Source: Symbiodinium natans
Lineage: Eukaryota; Sar; Dinophyceae; Suessiales; Symbiodiniaceae
Length of the DNA: 64,000 nucleotides
Direction of reading: 5' to 3'
Assembly: GCA_905221605.1 (NCBI GenBank)
Contig: CAJNDS010001147.1
Span: 743,713-807,712, forward strand
A model generated the notes under the pieces. That model saw only the letters and a list, made by a program, of their open reading frames with translations, ran no database searches and was not told the DNA's origin. Shown here one piece after another: positions 10,584 through 20,860 of the stretch (the first letter of the stretch is position 1; the number at the start of each line of letters is the position of its first letter). The position numbers and the translations under genes were made by a program.

Positions 10584-11304
10584 TTTAACGAAACTGGCCG
10601 GAGGCCAAGGGGCCCGAGGTTGTTCTACTGGTTTTATGGAGGGTTCAAAGGCACCAAGCCAGGATAGCTCATAGACACATGAGTCGAGGCTGTTTTGAGA
10701 AGACGAAGGTACAATTCCAGGGTGTGGGGCTTCTGGTCCGAGTGGAGTTAAAAAAATCCGCAATCCCGGCAAGATCTCCGCTGTTGTTGTCAGCGCCTCA
10801 CATATGGCACCCTGCATCCATGCTGCCAGCCTAGGGGCCTAGCCCTTGAAGTGGCTCTGTCAGAACTCCTTGCACAGTCCTGATTTCAAGTTGGACGATG
10901 TGAAAGTCAGGAATAGGCAACGGCTTTTCTGCTTCGCAAGCAGCTGGAAGCGCTGCTCGCCTTCGGTGTAATCAGCTGCCCCCCCCCCCCATCGTACCTT
11001 GTGCAGTTTCTTTTGTACAGTCGCAGCCGAGGCGCCCTACTGAGCTGCAGTTTTGGGCCCTGCGGCTTCAGCATCATGTGTGGGCAGGCGCGCAGTAAAG
11101 AAGCGCAGGGAATGTCGTAGCGTGAGCACTTGGGAGTGTACTGCAGACTGTCAGTGGTCCTTGGAGAAACCGTGGACTGATGAGTGCAACCGGCTTAGGA
11201 ATTTGCGGGATCTCACAACTGAGCACTAGCTCCTTGGCTCCATGCTGGGCACCCCGCGTTGGCTTGCGCACGACAACTGCTACAGTGCCTAGAAGCGTCC
11301 TTCC
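10584..11304. other. No supported gene
   Basis: Only short open frames. A C run lies at 10980-10990. Confidence 0.4.
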
Positions 11305-11565
11305 GTGCCACCAACCCCGAAATGTCCAGCCCTGACAGTTGCGCCCGAACTACAGCTTCACAGGAACCCCCGATCAGTACAGCAAAGCGCTCATCTCAAC
11401 GACGCCTGCCAGTTCGCAGACAACTCAATCCGGTGTAAAGGAGAACATGCACTGCTCTCCAGGCTAGAGAGCCACTGGGACTCCGAAGAGCAAGGTGACA
11501 CAGAGTTAAATCACCTCCGGATTGAGTACATTGTACAAGTGTGTTCGCATTCTGGAAGTGCATGA
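11305..11565 (+). CDS. Unrecognised 86-codon ORF
   Basis: The C-terminal half (LLSRLESHWDSEEQGDTELN) is acidic and hydrophilic, with protein-like composition. No motif known. A minus-strand frame overlaps. Confidence 0.2.
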   Translation: MPPTPKCPALTVAPELQLHRNPRSVQQSAHLNDACQFADNSIRCKGEHALLSRLESHWDSEEQGDTELNHLRIEYIVQVCSHSGSA

Positions 11566-11847
11566 AAAGCAAGCACTCGCTGAACTGAAGCACTTGCATG
11601 CAAGAGTTAATTTTGCAAGTCTGATAGTTGAGGCTGACTAGGAGTCTGATTCGAAGCTTGCGTCTACAGGTGTAGTGGGAGCTTGCAGAGAGCAACAAGC
11701 AAAATGCATTGCGGGGTGTTTTGTGGCGGCTAGCATTTTGGTGACCCTATACGGTTGATTCGTTTGTAAGAAAGCTCTTTCGTGTCCAACCACACAAGGG
11801 TTCAAAACCCCAAACCCTAAACCCTAAACCCTCCAGACCTTCATACC
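11566..11847. repeat. Gap ending in a CCCTAAA array before an acceptor
   Basis: 11806-11833 holds four CCCTAAA-type units. They end three bases before a CCAG acceptor at 11836, directly ahead of the small ORF at 11848. Nothing else is seen in the gap. Confidence 0.7.
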
Positions 11848-11985
11848 ATGTCCAAGTATTGGATCCTTCACGGCTGTTGCGTCATGTCGGGAGTCTTTCG
11901 CTGTCGGAAGCTCGAGGCCTTTAGGGCCCTCGGAATCCGGGAAGCCTCTCTCGACGTGTTGGGCCGCATTCTGCTGAGCCCATGA
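11848..11985 (+). CDS. Small ORF of 45 codons after a telomere-like array
   Basis: ATG to TGA. The C-terminal part (KLEAFRALGIREASLDVLGR) reads as an amphipathic helix, and the composition is better than the overlapping minus-strand frames. The in-frame segment begins after a CCAG acceptor at 11836 that directly follows CCCTAAA units, so this may be a terminal exon rather than a complete gene. No family recognised. Confidence 0.35.
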   Translation: MSKYWILHGCCVMSGVFRCRKLEAFRALGIREASLDVLGRILLSP

Positions 11986-12215
11986 CCAGCACGGTACTTC
12001 TGCAAAGGGCTCCACTCAAGTAGCAGCCCCACCGTTAGTTCTTGGGGTCTAAGGTTGATTTTGAGCAAAAATGTGAAACAGGAGCCTGACCTTTTGTAGC
12101 GATTGAAACTTGCACCCAGGGGGCCTCATTCCTCCTCTGTTGCTTTGCAGCCGGCAGGCATGGTGACGCTCGTGAGTGATGCCTGAGCGACTAGGCGCAC
12201 ACGGCGCACACCACA
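11986..12215. other. No gene seen
   Basis: Short spacer between two small ORFs; nothing recognised. Confidence 0.4.
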
Positions 12216-12365
12216 ATGCCTTGGCGAAGAGACCTGGACCTCTCAGCTCTCGAAGAACCCACTCGTCAGAATCGTAGAAGCGCAGCCAGGAAGGCTACTC
12301 TACATGTCGATTGTTGTTTCGTGAAGATCTGGCATGTTTCAGGCACACTTTGCCGGGCAAGTTGA
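12216..12365 (+). CDS. Small ORF of 49 codons, unknown
   Basis: ATG to TGA. It begins MPWRRDLDLSALEEPTRQNR, which is charged and protein-like, then turns Cys/His-rich, suggesting the true exon may end near an AG/G junction around 12285. No known family. Confidence 0.3.
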   Translation: MPWRRDLDLSALEEPTRQNRRSAARKATLHVDCCFVKIWHVSGTLCRAS

Positions 12366-13027
12366 TCGTTGGCCACGTGGCATGTAGCGGTGCAAAGGAC
12401 AATCCTTGAGGGGGGGACACGGATAGCCCGAAGTGAGCGGGCGTGCCAATGTTTGTCGTATCAGCTCCTGGGCAGTGCCACTTTCGACAATCATGCAAGT
12501 TGACCTGCTGCAGAGATTACAAAATGATGGGGTGGTTGTGGCAACCCTCACGCTTCGTTGCTGAACTCCTGAACAAGTGGAATGGGCAAGCGAGCCAACG
12601 CCTTGACGCGCGGTGCAAAGTTCCTGGGATTGTTCTTGGCTCAATGATTCACCCTGTCCGCGGGTAGAAAAGCAGCATTGACAGAATCGTTCCAGGCATG
12701 CACAACACGTAGGAGCAAAGGGGCATGGGGGGCCGGCGCCGGCGCGACCGAACCCCGCGTGGAGACCAAGGGCCTGTCACAATTTTCGAAGGCTGGGGAG
12801 TTATCAGGAGTTTCTGAGGGGACCTACTGTAAGGAGTCACAAATTCGGCGAGCTCGATTTCAAAAATCGTTAGTGCATGAAAGCTCTATGCCAGGGCCGA
12901 CGCATGCCCGGACCAAGGGTAGGCATCCAGCTTTGTTCACCCGTTCGGCAGTACCCCCGAATGGGTCATTCCCCAAACCCCGTCTATTGATGTAATCATT
13001 CACTTTTGATCTTCCACGTCCAACAAA
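12366..13027 (+). other. Region with one weak ORF (12678-12995)
   Basis: A 105-codon + strand frame, Ser/Gly/Arg-rich, without recognisable motif. Otherwise nothing supported. The last 40 bases lead to the ATG at 13028. Confidence 0.25.
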
Positions 13028-16000
13028 ATGCCGAGGTCCTACAGTGACTACTACAGCGATGAAAGCCGAAGCCCGTCACGCGACAGGCGGCGGCGCCGCA
13101 GGTACCCCTCAGGGACATTGGCATGCGTAGGCTGCGTGAATCATGGTATCTTTGTTTTGGAGCAGTGAGGTAAAGACCGGCCAAAAGGGGCACGCACATC
13201 CAGTGGCAAAAATGGCAAAGCGCGGGCCAGGAGGCGAGGCACGTCGCGGAAACGGCGCCGTTCGAAGATGAGCACCGTCGACAAGCCACTGGGCAGTTTG
13301 AAAAGTTTTCCATACCTGTTTCAGAATAGGAACAGAGCTGAATGTCCTTGGGTTCGCTCCGAATCTCCCATGCTCGTGGACGCGGGAGCCTTATAGTAGC
13401 CTAGTAGCAAACCCGACTTCGCAAAGATTTGGTGTGAGCTTTGAGAAGAGGTTCATCCGAGAGAACGAGCTTAGCGAATCCGCAGCCGCGCGCTTGCGCG
13501 GTGCTGCCCGCGAGGCCAGGCATCCCTCCACTCACATCTTCAGTCCAGGATGGGCTATCATACCCTAGAATACCTTAAAAGGCCCTTTATAGGGTTCATT
13601 ATGGGGATGATAAGGCCTCATCGCCCATCCTGGGTAGCTCCGGCAGATGTTCATGACCTCAGCTTGAGCGGGTCACCGTAAGGAGTGTTTTTTTTTTTTC
13701 TCGCGTGTTCTTAAGGTTGCGGAGTTTAGGTTTGGGGTTGACTTTCACGATCGGTCGCACGATCAATGCGGATGTGATTGAGCCGCTCCCACCCAACCCC
13801 TAAAATGCTGAAGTTTACAGCAGTTCAAATCTCCGTCGTCTGCGGCCTGCTGCACTATGTGAAGGGGAGGTATCAAACCTTGAAATGTTTGTTTGAAGCT
13901 GTCGTTGTAGCATCGCAGTAAACGCCTTGATTTGCAGCAACAGCTCCTGAACCCCTGTGAACTGCAGCACAGCCCGAAGTCGAGCCATAGACCATCCAAA
14001 AAGGTTTCTCCGCCCCTTCGGACCTGTTAACTCCAGAAGCAACAAGCCAGTCGCGCAATCGCTGTAAGACCGTAGTGCTGCGTGAACACGGCGTCGAAGC
14101 TCTCACAGGTTGGGACGCCCCGAACACCCGAAGCCTCTGTAAAGGTTTTAGTGGGGTCGGAAACACCCTGGAACCCAGCAAGGAGCAAGAAGCCAAGACA
14201 ACTGAAGGTTTTGGCACATGCGATTTGCGCATCAAAACAGCTGAGCAGCTTTTGAACAAGGGCAGACTTTTTTTTTGCCTCAGAAGAGAAACTCTGAGGC
14301 AAGCAAAAGAAGAGCCATCACCCTCTGGCCTCGTGCGGGCGGTTGCGAGGGCTCTTCTCTCCTTGTTTCTGCTGCCAGGTCCAGGATGCATGCATCGACC
14401 AAGGCTGGAACGCCACCCACTGAGGCTTTGCAAGTGCTCCTTTTTGTAAGGGTGCTCTCTTTGTGTGTGTAGTCCCTTCCCCCTAATATGAAAAGCCCCT
14501 ACTCCCTCCCCCTCCCCTAGGGGTGTTTTCATATTAGGGGGAAGGGATTACTTGAATTTGTACTGGATGTGCACTGGTGATGGTGTCTGGCAGTTTTCGC
14601 CGTACATGTTTGGGCTGTTCAAGCAAAGTAGGCTGCTTGACATCATACATCTTAAGAGTTCGAGCGAGTTCGGGTGTTTGGGTTTAGCCGCCTAGTATGG
14701 TTCTTCTTAGCCCGGCCAAGCCATGATCCCAAAGCCAAACTTCCGTGAACCTTTTTAAGTTCTAGACCAGATTTCTGAGTTCGAGTACAAGATTCAGGTC
14801 TAGACAAGGATTCTGACTTCGAGAATTAGATTCAGGACAGGTCGCATTGCCTTGCTGAGGTGATCGAGAACGCCCGCAACGCAAGTGCGGTTGTGGTCTC
14901 ACGAATAAAGCCGAACTGCCATGGGTTCGAAGGTTACCCTGATGACTATTGAGATGTTCCCCCTTCTACTAAGAGTCCTTTGTAGAGGTTATATATGTAC
15001 CCCGTATCATAATCCCTATGAAGGACTGTTAGTATAGGGGGGGGGGAACATCCCAACTGATGAGCATTGAGCCTGCAAACCAGGCCGTGAAGGCTTTCTT
15101 GTTGAAGTGGGAAGCCTTTGTCCTTTGCCATTCTAAGTTGAAGCGCGGAGATGTTGAAGAGTTTTTCGTTTTGAACGTCCGTGCGGGGTTCTTTAGACAA
15201 CGCTGGGGCAAGCCCTCTGCGGAAGTGCGATGCGCCCTTGCGCCGTCAGTTTCTGTTGGTTGCGCAGCTTTCAGGAAACTTCGGGCAGAGGGCGTAGCGG
15301 CGTAGCTTGTCTGGGCCATCATGAATGAAATGGGATAGTGCAGGTTGGACGCCAGAAAAGGTGCACATTCAGGTGTCTCAAAATAAAAGATAGAATATTG
15401 ACTCCCAAAAAATGTGACACACACGCGCACACACACACGCGCACACACACACACACACCGCACACACGCACACACGCGCGCGCGTACACACCAACTTCTA
15501 CCGCTCTCTCTGAAGACAGCAGTGCTCACGCCAGGAAGATCGAGGACTCCATGCGAGGGGGCCGGGATGGCCGGGATCGCTCCCGAAGCCCGCGACAAAG
15601 CGGCGGAGGTGGTGGCGGAGGCGGAGACGGAGGCACTGCCACTGCCAGTTCATCTGGATTCATCCAGTTCTCCTGCGGTCAAGTATGGAGCAGGCAGGCA
15701 TGTGTCCTGCACAGTAATGCATGGGTTGATCCAGGAGACGTCCGCGATGGAGACTGGCCGCTTGATGCAGATCTGAAGCTTTTCTGTCCTTCATCTTCTA
15801 TCGCAAGCTGAGCACGATTGTCTCGAAGGTGTCGCTTGCGTTCGTTTACTTGGTTCAGGAAGGTCCCTCTTACGCCAAATCCCCAAGTCATGGCAACATG
15901 CCCAATCCTCAGTGCAGGCACCACTTGCCCAAACCCGGAAGGCGAGCCAAGCTTTCTGGGGAGGGCCGGGGATGTCAGAAGGAGGGGGGAAGGAAGGGTC

Positions 16001-17816
16001 CTCATCCCTAAAACCTTAAGACCCTAAAAGCCTAACAGCCTAAAACCCTAAAACCCTAGAACCCGAAAACCCTAAAACATTAAAACCCCAAAAGCCTAAA
16101 ACCCTAAAACCCTAAAACATTAGAACCCAAAAGCCCTAAAACCCTAAAACCCTAGAACCCTAAAATCCTAAAACATTAAAACCCTAAAGCCCTAAAACCC
16201 TAAAACCCTAAAACCCTAAAACCCTAAAACCCCAGAACCCTAGAACCCTAGAACCCTAAAACCCTAAACCCTAAACCCTAAAACCCTAAACCCTAAAACC
16301 CTAAACCCCCAAACCCACAGAACAGAAAGGTACTGCAAGTCTTGTAGCGCCCACAACTTTGCCCGTCGCACCGAGTGCTTCAAGCTACTTGGGCAGCAAG
16401 TGGCACAAGGTTTGAACGGGTAAGGGTTACACCTGGGGGGTTTCCGAAAAATTATTGGGGTCCTTATTGTAAGGGGATCCTACTATTGGGGGTCTAGATT
16501 AAGGGCCCCCTATTTTCGTAGACCCCTGTCCCATCCAGCCAATTTAATTGAGTTTTCTTGGGATGCTTTGCAGTTGAGACAGGCGCAGTGTGCTTCATGT
16601 CACCTCAGAATTAGCGAATGGGAGTCGCCAGCATCCACCAGTGCAATATGCTCCGATGTGACGATGTGTTCTGACTCAAGCGAGTCAAGGCAATAAAGTC
16701 TACCCCTAAACCCTAAACCCGAAACCCTAAACCCTAAACCTCTCTATCATAATGAATTTAAACCCTAATTCACAAGTCGGCAACGGTGAATTTCGGCCTC
16801 AAAAGTCGGCAACGGTGAATTTCCTGGCCTCAAAAGTCGGCAACGGTGAATTTCCTGGCCTCAAAAGTCGGCAACGGTGAATTTCCTGGCCTCAAAAGTC
16901 GGGGCCTCAAAAGTCGGCAACGGTGAATTTCCTGGCCTCAAAAGTCGGCAACGGTGAATTTCGGCCTCAAAAGTCGGCAACGGTGAATTTCGGCCTCAAA
17001 AGTCGGCAGCGGTGAATTTCGGCCTCAAAAGTCGGCAACGGTGAATTTCGGCCTCAAAAGTCGGCAACGGTGAATTTCGGCCTCAAAAGTCGACAACGGT
17101 GAATTTCGGCCTCAAAAGTCGACAACGGTGAATTTCGGCCTCAAAAGTCGGCAACGGTGAATTTCGGCCTCAGAAGTCGGCAACGGTGAATTTCCTGGCC
17201 TCAAGTGTCGGCAACGGTGAATTTCCTGGCCTCAAAAGTCGGCAATGGTGATCCTGGCCTCGACCCCACCTTGAGAGGGAAAGTTTGCCTCCAAAAACAC
17301 CCCAAATGAGGGGGACCCCAGGCTTGGCCTGGGCCCACAATGAAAATGCGTTTTTTTAGTACTGAAATTGACGGTTCTGGGTGGCCTCTCGTTTTCTGGA
17401 TTTTTAAGAAAAACGGAGCTTTTCGCCAGTTTCAGGATCCCATCTCCCCGCCACAGGTTTGAAAGAATTCGAGGCTTGGGGCTGGTAGGGTTGAGAGTTA
17501 GATTTTAAGCGTATTGGGAATGTATTGAGTGAACTTTGTATTTTCTCAATGTTATGGGTTTCTTGGGTGGGTGGTTTTTTTTCCAACGCTTGACAAGTTG
17601 CTTGACTAGTGAATGCTCGGACTAGATGCTGAACCCTAAACCCTAAACTGCCCTAAACCCTAAACCCTAAACCCTAAACCCTAAACCCTAAACCCTAAAC
17701 CCTAAACCCTAAACCCTAAACCCTAACCCTACTATCAGACTATCACTGCGCTGCATCGGAGGTGCGGTGCCCCCCGCGGAGGCTCTCGAGGGTCCCGGTC
17801 ACGGAGCCGGAGCTGA
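13028..17816 (+). CDS. SR-type RNA-binding protein with one RanBP2-type zinc finger
   Basis: Exons 13028-13101, 13231-~13271, ~15558-15632, 15735-15756, 16330-16383 and 17762-17816 join in frame. The product begins MPRSYSDYYSDESRSPSRDR, continues with basic RS/RGG-like sequence and a poly-Gly stretch, then RDGDW + YCKSCSAHNFARRTECFK + CGAPR, and ends GSRGSRSRSRS before TGA at 17814. The finger fits the RanBP2 pattern W-x-C-x2-C-x3-N-x6-C-x2-C exactly, yet its Trp codon is split between exons 4 and 5 and the Lys before the last Cys between exons 5 and 6; both introns have GC donors. This mutual fit of motif and phase is strong evidence. The family binds single-stranded RNA and acts in nuclear splicing or mRNA handling. 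Exon 2-3 borders are less certain and more exons may exist. Confidence 0.75.
13545..13633. mobile_element. Inverted-repeat element, family D
   Basis: 89 bp with perfect 11-bp inverted ends CCAGGATGGGC / GCCCATCCTGG. The interior is AT-richer with AAAGGCCCTTTATAGGG words. Non-coding, inside intron 2 of the zinc-finger gene. Confidence 0.55.
14472..14548. mobile_element. MITE-like element, family B, with near-perfect 22-bp inverted ends
   Basis: Arms 14473-14494 and 14526-14547 are exact reverse complements (TCCCTTCCCCCTAATATGAA and on), around a C-rich core. TA dinucleotides at 470-471 and 549-550 of this block could be target duplications, as in Tc1/mariner-type MITEs. Inside intron 2. Confidence 0.7.
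14953..15053. mobile_element. Inverted-repeat element, family C
   Basis: About 100 bp. GATGTTCCCCC plus TACTAAGAGTCCTT at the left faces AAGGACTGTTAGTA plus GGGGGAACATC at the right, giving imperfect inverted ends of roughly 28 bp. Non-coding; lies in intron 2. Confidence 0.6.
15419..15487. repeat. CA/CG microsatellite
   Basis: Mixed ACAC and CGCG dinucleotides. All reading frames give His/Thr or Arg/Ala runs, so ORFs across it are not accepted. Confidence 0.85.
16016..16316. repeat. Degenerate CCCTAAAA/CCCTAAA array
   Basis: About 35-40 units, mostly 8-bp CCCTAAAA, turning to 7-bp CCCTAAA near the 3' end. It finishes 13 bases before the acceptor (16328-16329) of the zinc-finger exon and is on the sense strand. 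Confidence 0.9.
16435..16526. mobile_element. MITE-like element, family A copy 2
   Basis: About 92 bp with inverted ends GGGGGTTTCCGAAAA / TTTTCGTAGACCCC. The core GGGGATCCTACTATT is the reverse complement of the core in copy 1 (8957). It begins about 50 bases after the GC donor at 16384. Confidence 0.65.
16702..16741. repeat. CCCTAAA array
   Basis: Five units, slightly degenerate, inside the last intron of the zinc-finger gene, just upstream of the minisatellite. Confidence 0.85.
16775..17262. repeat. 29/31-bp minisatellite, 16 copies
   Basis: Each unit is GTCGGCAACGGTGAATTTC followed by GGCCTCAAAA (29 bp) or CTGGCCTCAAAA (31 bp). Sixteen full copies and one truncated copy are head to tail, with variants such as GACAACGG. 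The two length types are partly clustered. No spacers, so not CRISPR. Lies in the last intron of the zinc-finger gene. Confidence 0.95.
17633..17729. repeat. CCCTAAA telomere-like array
   Basis: About 13 units, nearly perfect, on the sense strand. It ends 31 bases before the acceptor at 17761 of the terminal exon of the zinc-finger gene. Confidence 0.95.
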
Positions 17817-18068
17817 GTGCTGGAACCTGCGCCCTATAGGGCCGAGATGCTTTGTGCCCCCTTAGATTTCTCTACCAAAGTGCGAGTCTCGACGCGAGCA
17901 ACTGATAGATGCTCCATAGACCCAAGGTAAAAGCAGGGCAAGATTGCCATAGAAGGGCACTGAACGCTTGAGACAGACAGAGGTCCCTAGCCAGCGTACT
18001 CACAGAAGGTGTTTATATGAACAGGATCTTCGGTGAGAATGAATTGGCAGTCCAAAAAGCGAATTAGG
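17817..18068. other. 3' flank of the zinc-finger gene
   Basis: No exon recognised. No obvious polyadenylation signal can be assigned. Confidence 0.4.
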
Positions 18069-18383
18069 TCACTTCCAAACGGTTTTATGCGAGACTGCCT
18101 CAGTCTCTGCCCTTAGGGGCGACGGGACCGACCTGTCTGTCGCAAGCGCAGCCAACAATCCACCGAACCCCGCGGCCATAGCGGCCAGAGCGCTATGAAC
18201 CGAAGGAGGCTGCACGGCATGGCACGCGCAGCATAGAAAAAGAGACCCTTGACTCACTGATGACTTCCCCCAATCATTGCCTTCCACCCAGCTCCTGTGC
18301 GTTTGGTGCGTTCCTGAGTCCCTGATGTCCCGCAGCAGATTCTCCTTTCGCACCAAGTCAGACAGCTTGGAGTTGCTACTCAA
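18069..18383 (-). CDS. Candidate minus-strand exon, unknown
   Basis: The N-terminal part KLSDLVRKENLLRDIRDSGT is charged and helical and looks coding; the rest is poorer. Against the prevailing + strand direction of the window. No family recognised. Confidence 0.25.
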   Translation of the reverse strand: MSSNSKLSDLVRKENLLRDIRDSGTHQTHRSWVEGNDWGKSSVSQGSLFLCCACHAVQPPSVHSALAAMAAGFGGLLAALATDRSVPSPLRAETEAVSHKTVWK

Positions 18384-18749
18384 TTTGTCGAATTCTCAAG
18401 TTCTCTCTTGGTTCTCTTGGTGGTTTTGTGTCCCAACATCGGCTTTTTGGCGGCTCAAGCTGAGTGGGGAAATCACCTGATCACTTATTTCAAAACGGAT
18501 CACGGCGCGCCCACTTGCCGACTGCTGGGTGGGCGCAGCGACTCCTTGAACTCAGCAGCTACGTAAGGAACACATAGGAACATCAATCTCGCCATTGGGG
18601 CGACAAGCCAAGGGACGCAGCAGCGCTTTAGCCGCTAGAACGGATGCGAACACCCAATCTGACATAGCAGCTAAACTATCAGCTGCAAGAAGGCTGTGAC
18701 ACGCCTGTTTTGACCTGACCATACTAGGAGGGCAAGGCCTTCTGAGCCA
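18384..18749. other. No supported gene
   Basis: Nothing recognised. Confidence 0.4.
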
Positions 18750-19094
18750 ATGCCGGACTCCACAGGCCAGCTGCGGAAGAGCATCCTACAGCCCATTTCT
18801 CGTGTTTCCGACCCACTCGATTCCTGCGACATGCCCAGACAGTCGTGGATCATCGCGCTTTGCAACCCAAAAACGATGTTCTCTCGTGCGCTGGTAGCTT
18901 TGTGGACACCCTGCGCCTGCCGCTATTTGCTGCCAAAACCGTGCACTCCCTGTACGCCATTTTCGGGAGGGTCGACGGGGGAGGCACCTCAACCTTGGGA
19001 AAAATTAAAGAACCTTGAGTTACTTACCTGGCACCCTTCGGACCTCATAAATAAAACTACCCAACAACCCAGGACATGTTCAGCATGTAGGTAG
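18750..19094 (+). CDS. Unrecognised 114-codon ORF
   Basis: Open from ATG to TAG with mixed composition, Cys/Pro-rich in the centre, ending in a polar tail. No motif. Could be chance. Confidence 0.2.
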   Translation: MPDSTGQLRKSILQPISRVSDPLDSCDMPRQSWIIALCNPKTMFSRALVALWTPCACRYLLPKPCTPCTPFSGGSTGEAPQPWEKLKNLELLTWHPSDLINKTTQQPRTCSACR

Positions 19095-20070
19095 TTCACA
19101 CGGCTCATGAAACACGACAACGCTGCAAACTCTTTCTAAGCCGACTCCAATGCAACTTGCAGCACGTGCTGCAGTACAGTGTTCGCAGTCTCACGCCACC
19201 ATTGGATGAGCAATGCATCGCGATCACATAGACTACTACAGTTGATCCCTGCGGATCCCTGTGGAACAACTTCACTACGATGGAGCGTGCATAACTTGTG
19301 ACTAATTTTGTAGCTCACTTGCGACTATCTTTTTTGCTGACTACTGGCTGCTCTTGCGACTACATGGTTGCTAAAACTCAGTTGCGCCTTGCCTCACGCA
19401 ACCACACTCACTCACCTGTGACTTTGTTTCTTGGGGTCTAGGGCTTATGGGGTTTCAAGGCTTAAACTTAGGGCTCTTGGCTTAGGGCTTAAGGTTTAAA
19501 GCTTGGGGCTATAGGGTTCAAGGCTCAGGGGGCGTGAGAGTGTGGAGGGCGCGAAGGGCGCTGAGAGGATGCGGCAGGCGCAGGGGCCCAGGGAGCCTTT
19601 GCTTATGCCATTCTGCCTTATGATGCCCTCTGTGGCATCAATAGACAAACGCGCCTCACTTCCTGCGTCCTGCGTAGGCCTTCGCATCCGCACTCGCTTA
19701 TTGTGACTTTTCTCTCTTGTGATTTTTTGATGCCAAGAACGCCGCCCCGCGCCTCCGCCGGCGTCCCGCGGGTGCATTGTTTTCACACTGCGCGCGCGTT
19801 GCGCCTATTCTGCGGTCGTGTTGCGCTATTCTGCGGGCTTCAAGCGTCAGTGTTTTTTGCAACACACATACGTGCAGCATAGCCAGTGTCCATCTGGCGG
19901 GACGTGGGGGGGGGGGGGGGGATGGCGAGCAGCGTGATGCCCAAGGAAGAAGGCACCATTCTATAGTCTTATAGTTACAGTGACACACCGTCAAAGGGGG
20001 CCCATGAAAGATGCTACTAGAACTAGGTAACATCCTCGTTGCACATGGAGCTCCGTGTCAGTGCTCCTCG
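19095..20070. other. No firm gene; degenerate TTAGGG words at 19435-19515
   Basis: 19435-19515 holds scattered GGGCTTAGGG and GGTTTAAAG words, like a worn telomere-like array. A G run lies at 19906-19921. A 111-codon minus frame is Pro/Arg-rich and not accepted. Confidence 0.4.
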
Positions 20071-20499
20071 TTAAGCATCCTGGTGGGACTTGGCGTAGAA
20101 CAGACGAAAACTTGGAAGACGGTCTACACCAACCACATTCTCTACGATTCGTGCAACCTGCGTTGCTTCTTCTGCCTTATCAGCAATACTGCGATGCAGT
20201 GTTGCCACGTGTGCATGGATGTCTTGAGCGTGTTGCATGACCCGGGACCCACGAAGAAGCACATAAATTACAATCATACCACGGCCATGATCCACATGCT
20301 CCGTGCGGGCACCGCTTCGGTAATAATCAACAGTTCCTACTGGTGTTGATTGGGCGAGGGCGGAGAATATGTTTGCGCCTTCCAAGTGTGTTGGTGTGAT
20401 CCACGGCGTTTGTGCTGCAGACCCCCGCAAACGATTCTTGCGCAGAGATTTTGCAAGGGAGATCGTTTGCAGATTGAACTTTGTTGGAAGCAAAGACAT
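20071..20499 (-). CDS. 142-codon minus-strand ORF with helical C-terminal part
   Basis: The segment HRSIADKAEEATQVARIVEN is strongly helical and heptad-like, preceded by a short hydrophobic stretch (MIVIYVLL). This could be a small membrane protein or exon. The + strand is also open over 20011-20349, and the first 27 codons overlap the + strand exon at 20420. No family recognised. Confidence 0.3.
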   Translation of the reverse strand: MSLLPTKFNLQTISLAKSLRKNRLRGSAAQTPWITPTHLEGANIFSALAQSTPVGTVDYYRSGARTEHVDHGRGMIVIYVLLRGSRVMQHAQDIHAHVATLHRSIADKAEEATQVARIVENVVGVDRLPSFRLFYAKSHQDA

Positions 20500-20814
20500 G
20501 TCTCAGCGTTTGGGTGCTTTTCTTGCTCGTAAAGGTGCAGTGCGATGGTCTTCCCTCGCGCCAGCTCTGCTCTCAGATGGTCAGAGCAGACTTGGGAGAG
20601 CCCGAAGGTACAGTACAAGACTTCCGAATCAGCATTTAGCGGACACGAACAAGAAACTTACATTCGGGATGATTTCTCCGGCATTGTGCCCCAGCTTAAG
20701 GAGCTTTGGGGTCGCGCTTCGCTACACTTGCGGCCGCACGAGTTGCCTGACCGCAAGAGAGCAGAGCAGATGCAAAAGTGCTGCCAGTATCATCCTCAAC
20801 ACACAGGTAGCACA
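20420..20814 (+). CDS. Two-exon coding piece, unknown protein
   Basis: Exon 20420-20533 (after GCAG, before AAAG/GTGCAG) reads RFLRRDFAREIVCRLNFVGS and on. Exon 20585-20814 reads GHEQETYIRDDFSGIVPQLK and on to PQHTG before a GT. The two frames differ and join in phase only if the 51 bases between are a very short intron; a frameshift is the alternative. Charged, helical, no known domain. Confidence 0.4.
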
Positions 20815-20860
20815 TAGCAAAGCTGCTCATCGCCGTGCTCTCCATCTCTCCATATCTCCA

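Noticed and set aside
13873-14532. 219-codon minus-strand ORF
   Set aside because: Lies in an intron of the zinc-finger gene, overlaps the family B element and has no motif or splice support.
15029-15598. 189-codon minus-strand ORF
   Set aside because: Contains a Cys/Val run from the CA/CG microsatellite and is antisense to the RS/Gly-rich exon.
16775-17262. Possible CRISPR array
   Set aside because: Units are directly adjacent with no unique spacers, and the context is a eukaryotic intron; it is a minisatellite.
17633-17729. Chromosome end
   Set aside because: The array is short, internal and followed by a coding exon; many similar arrays in both orientations lie across the window.
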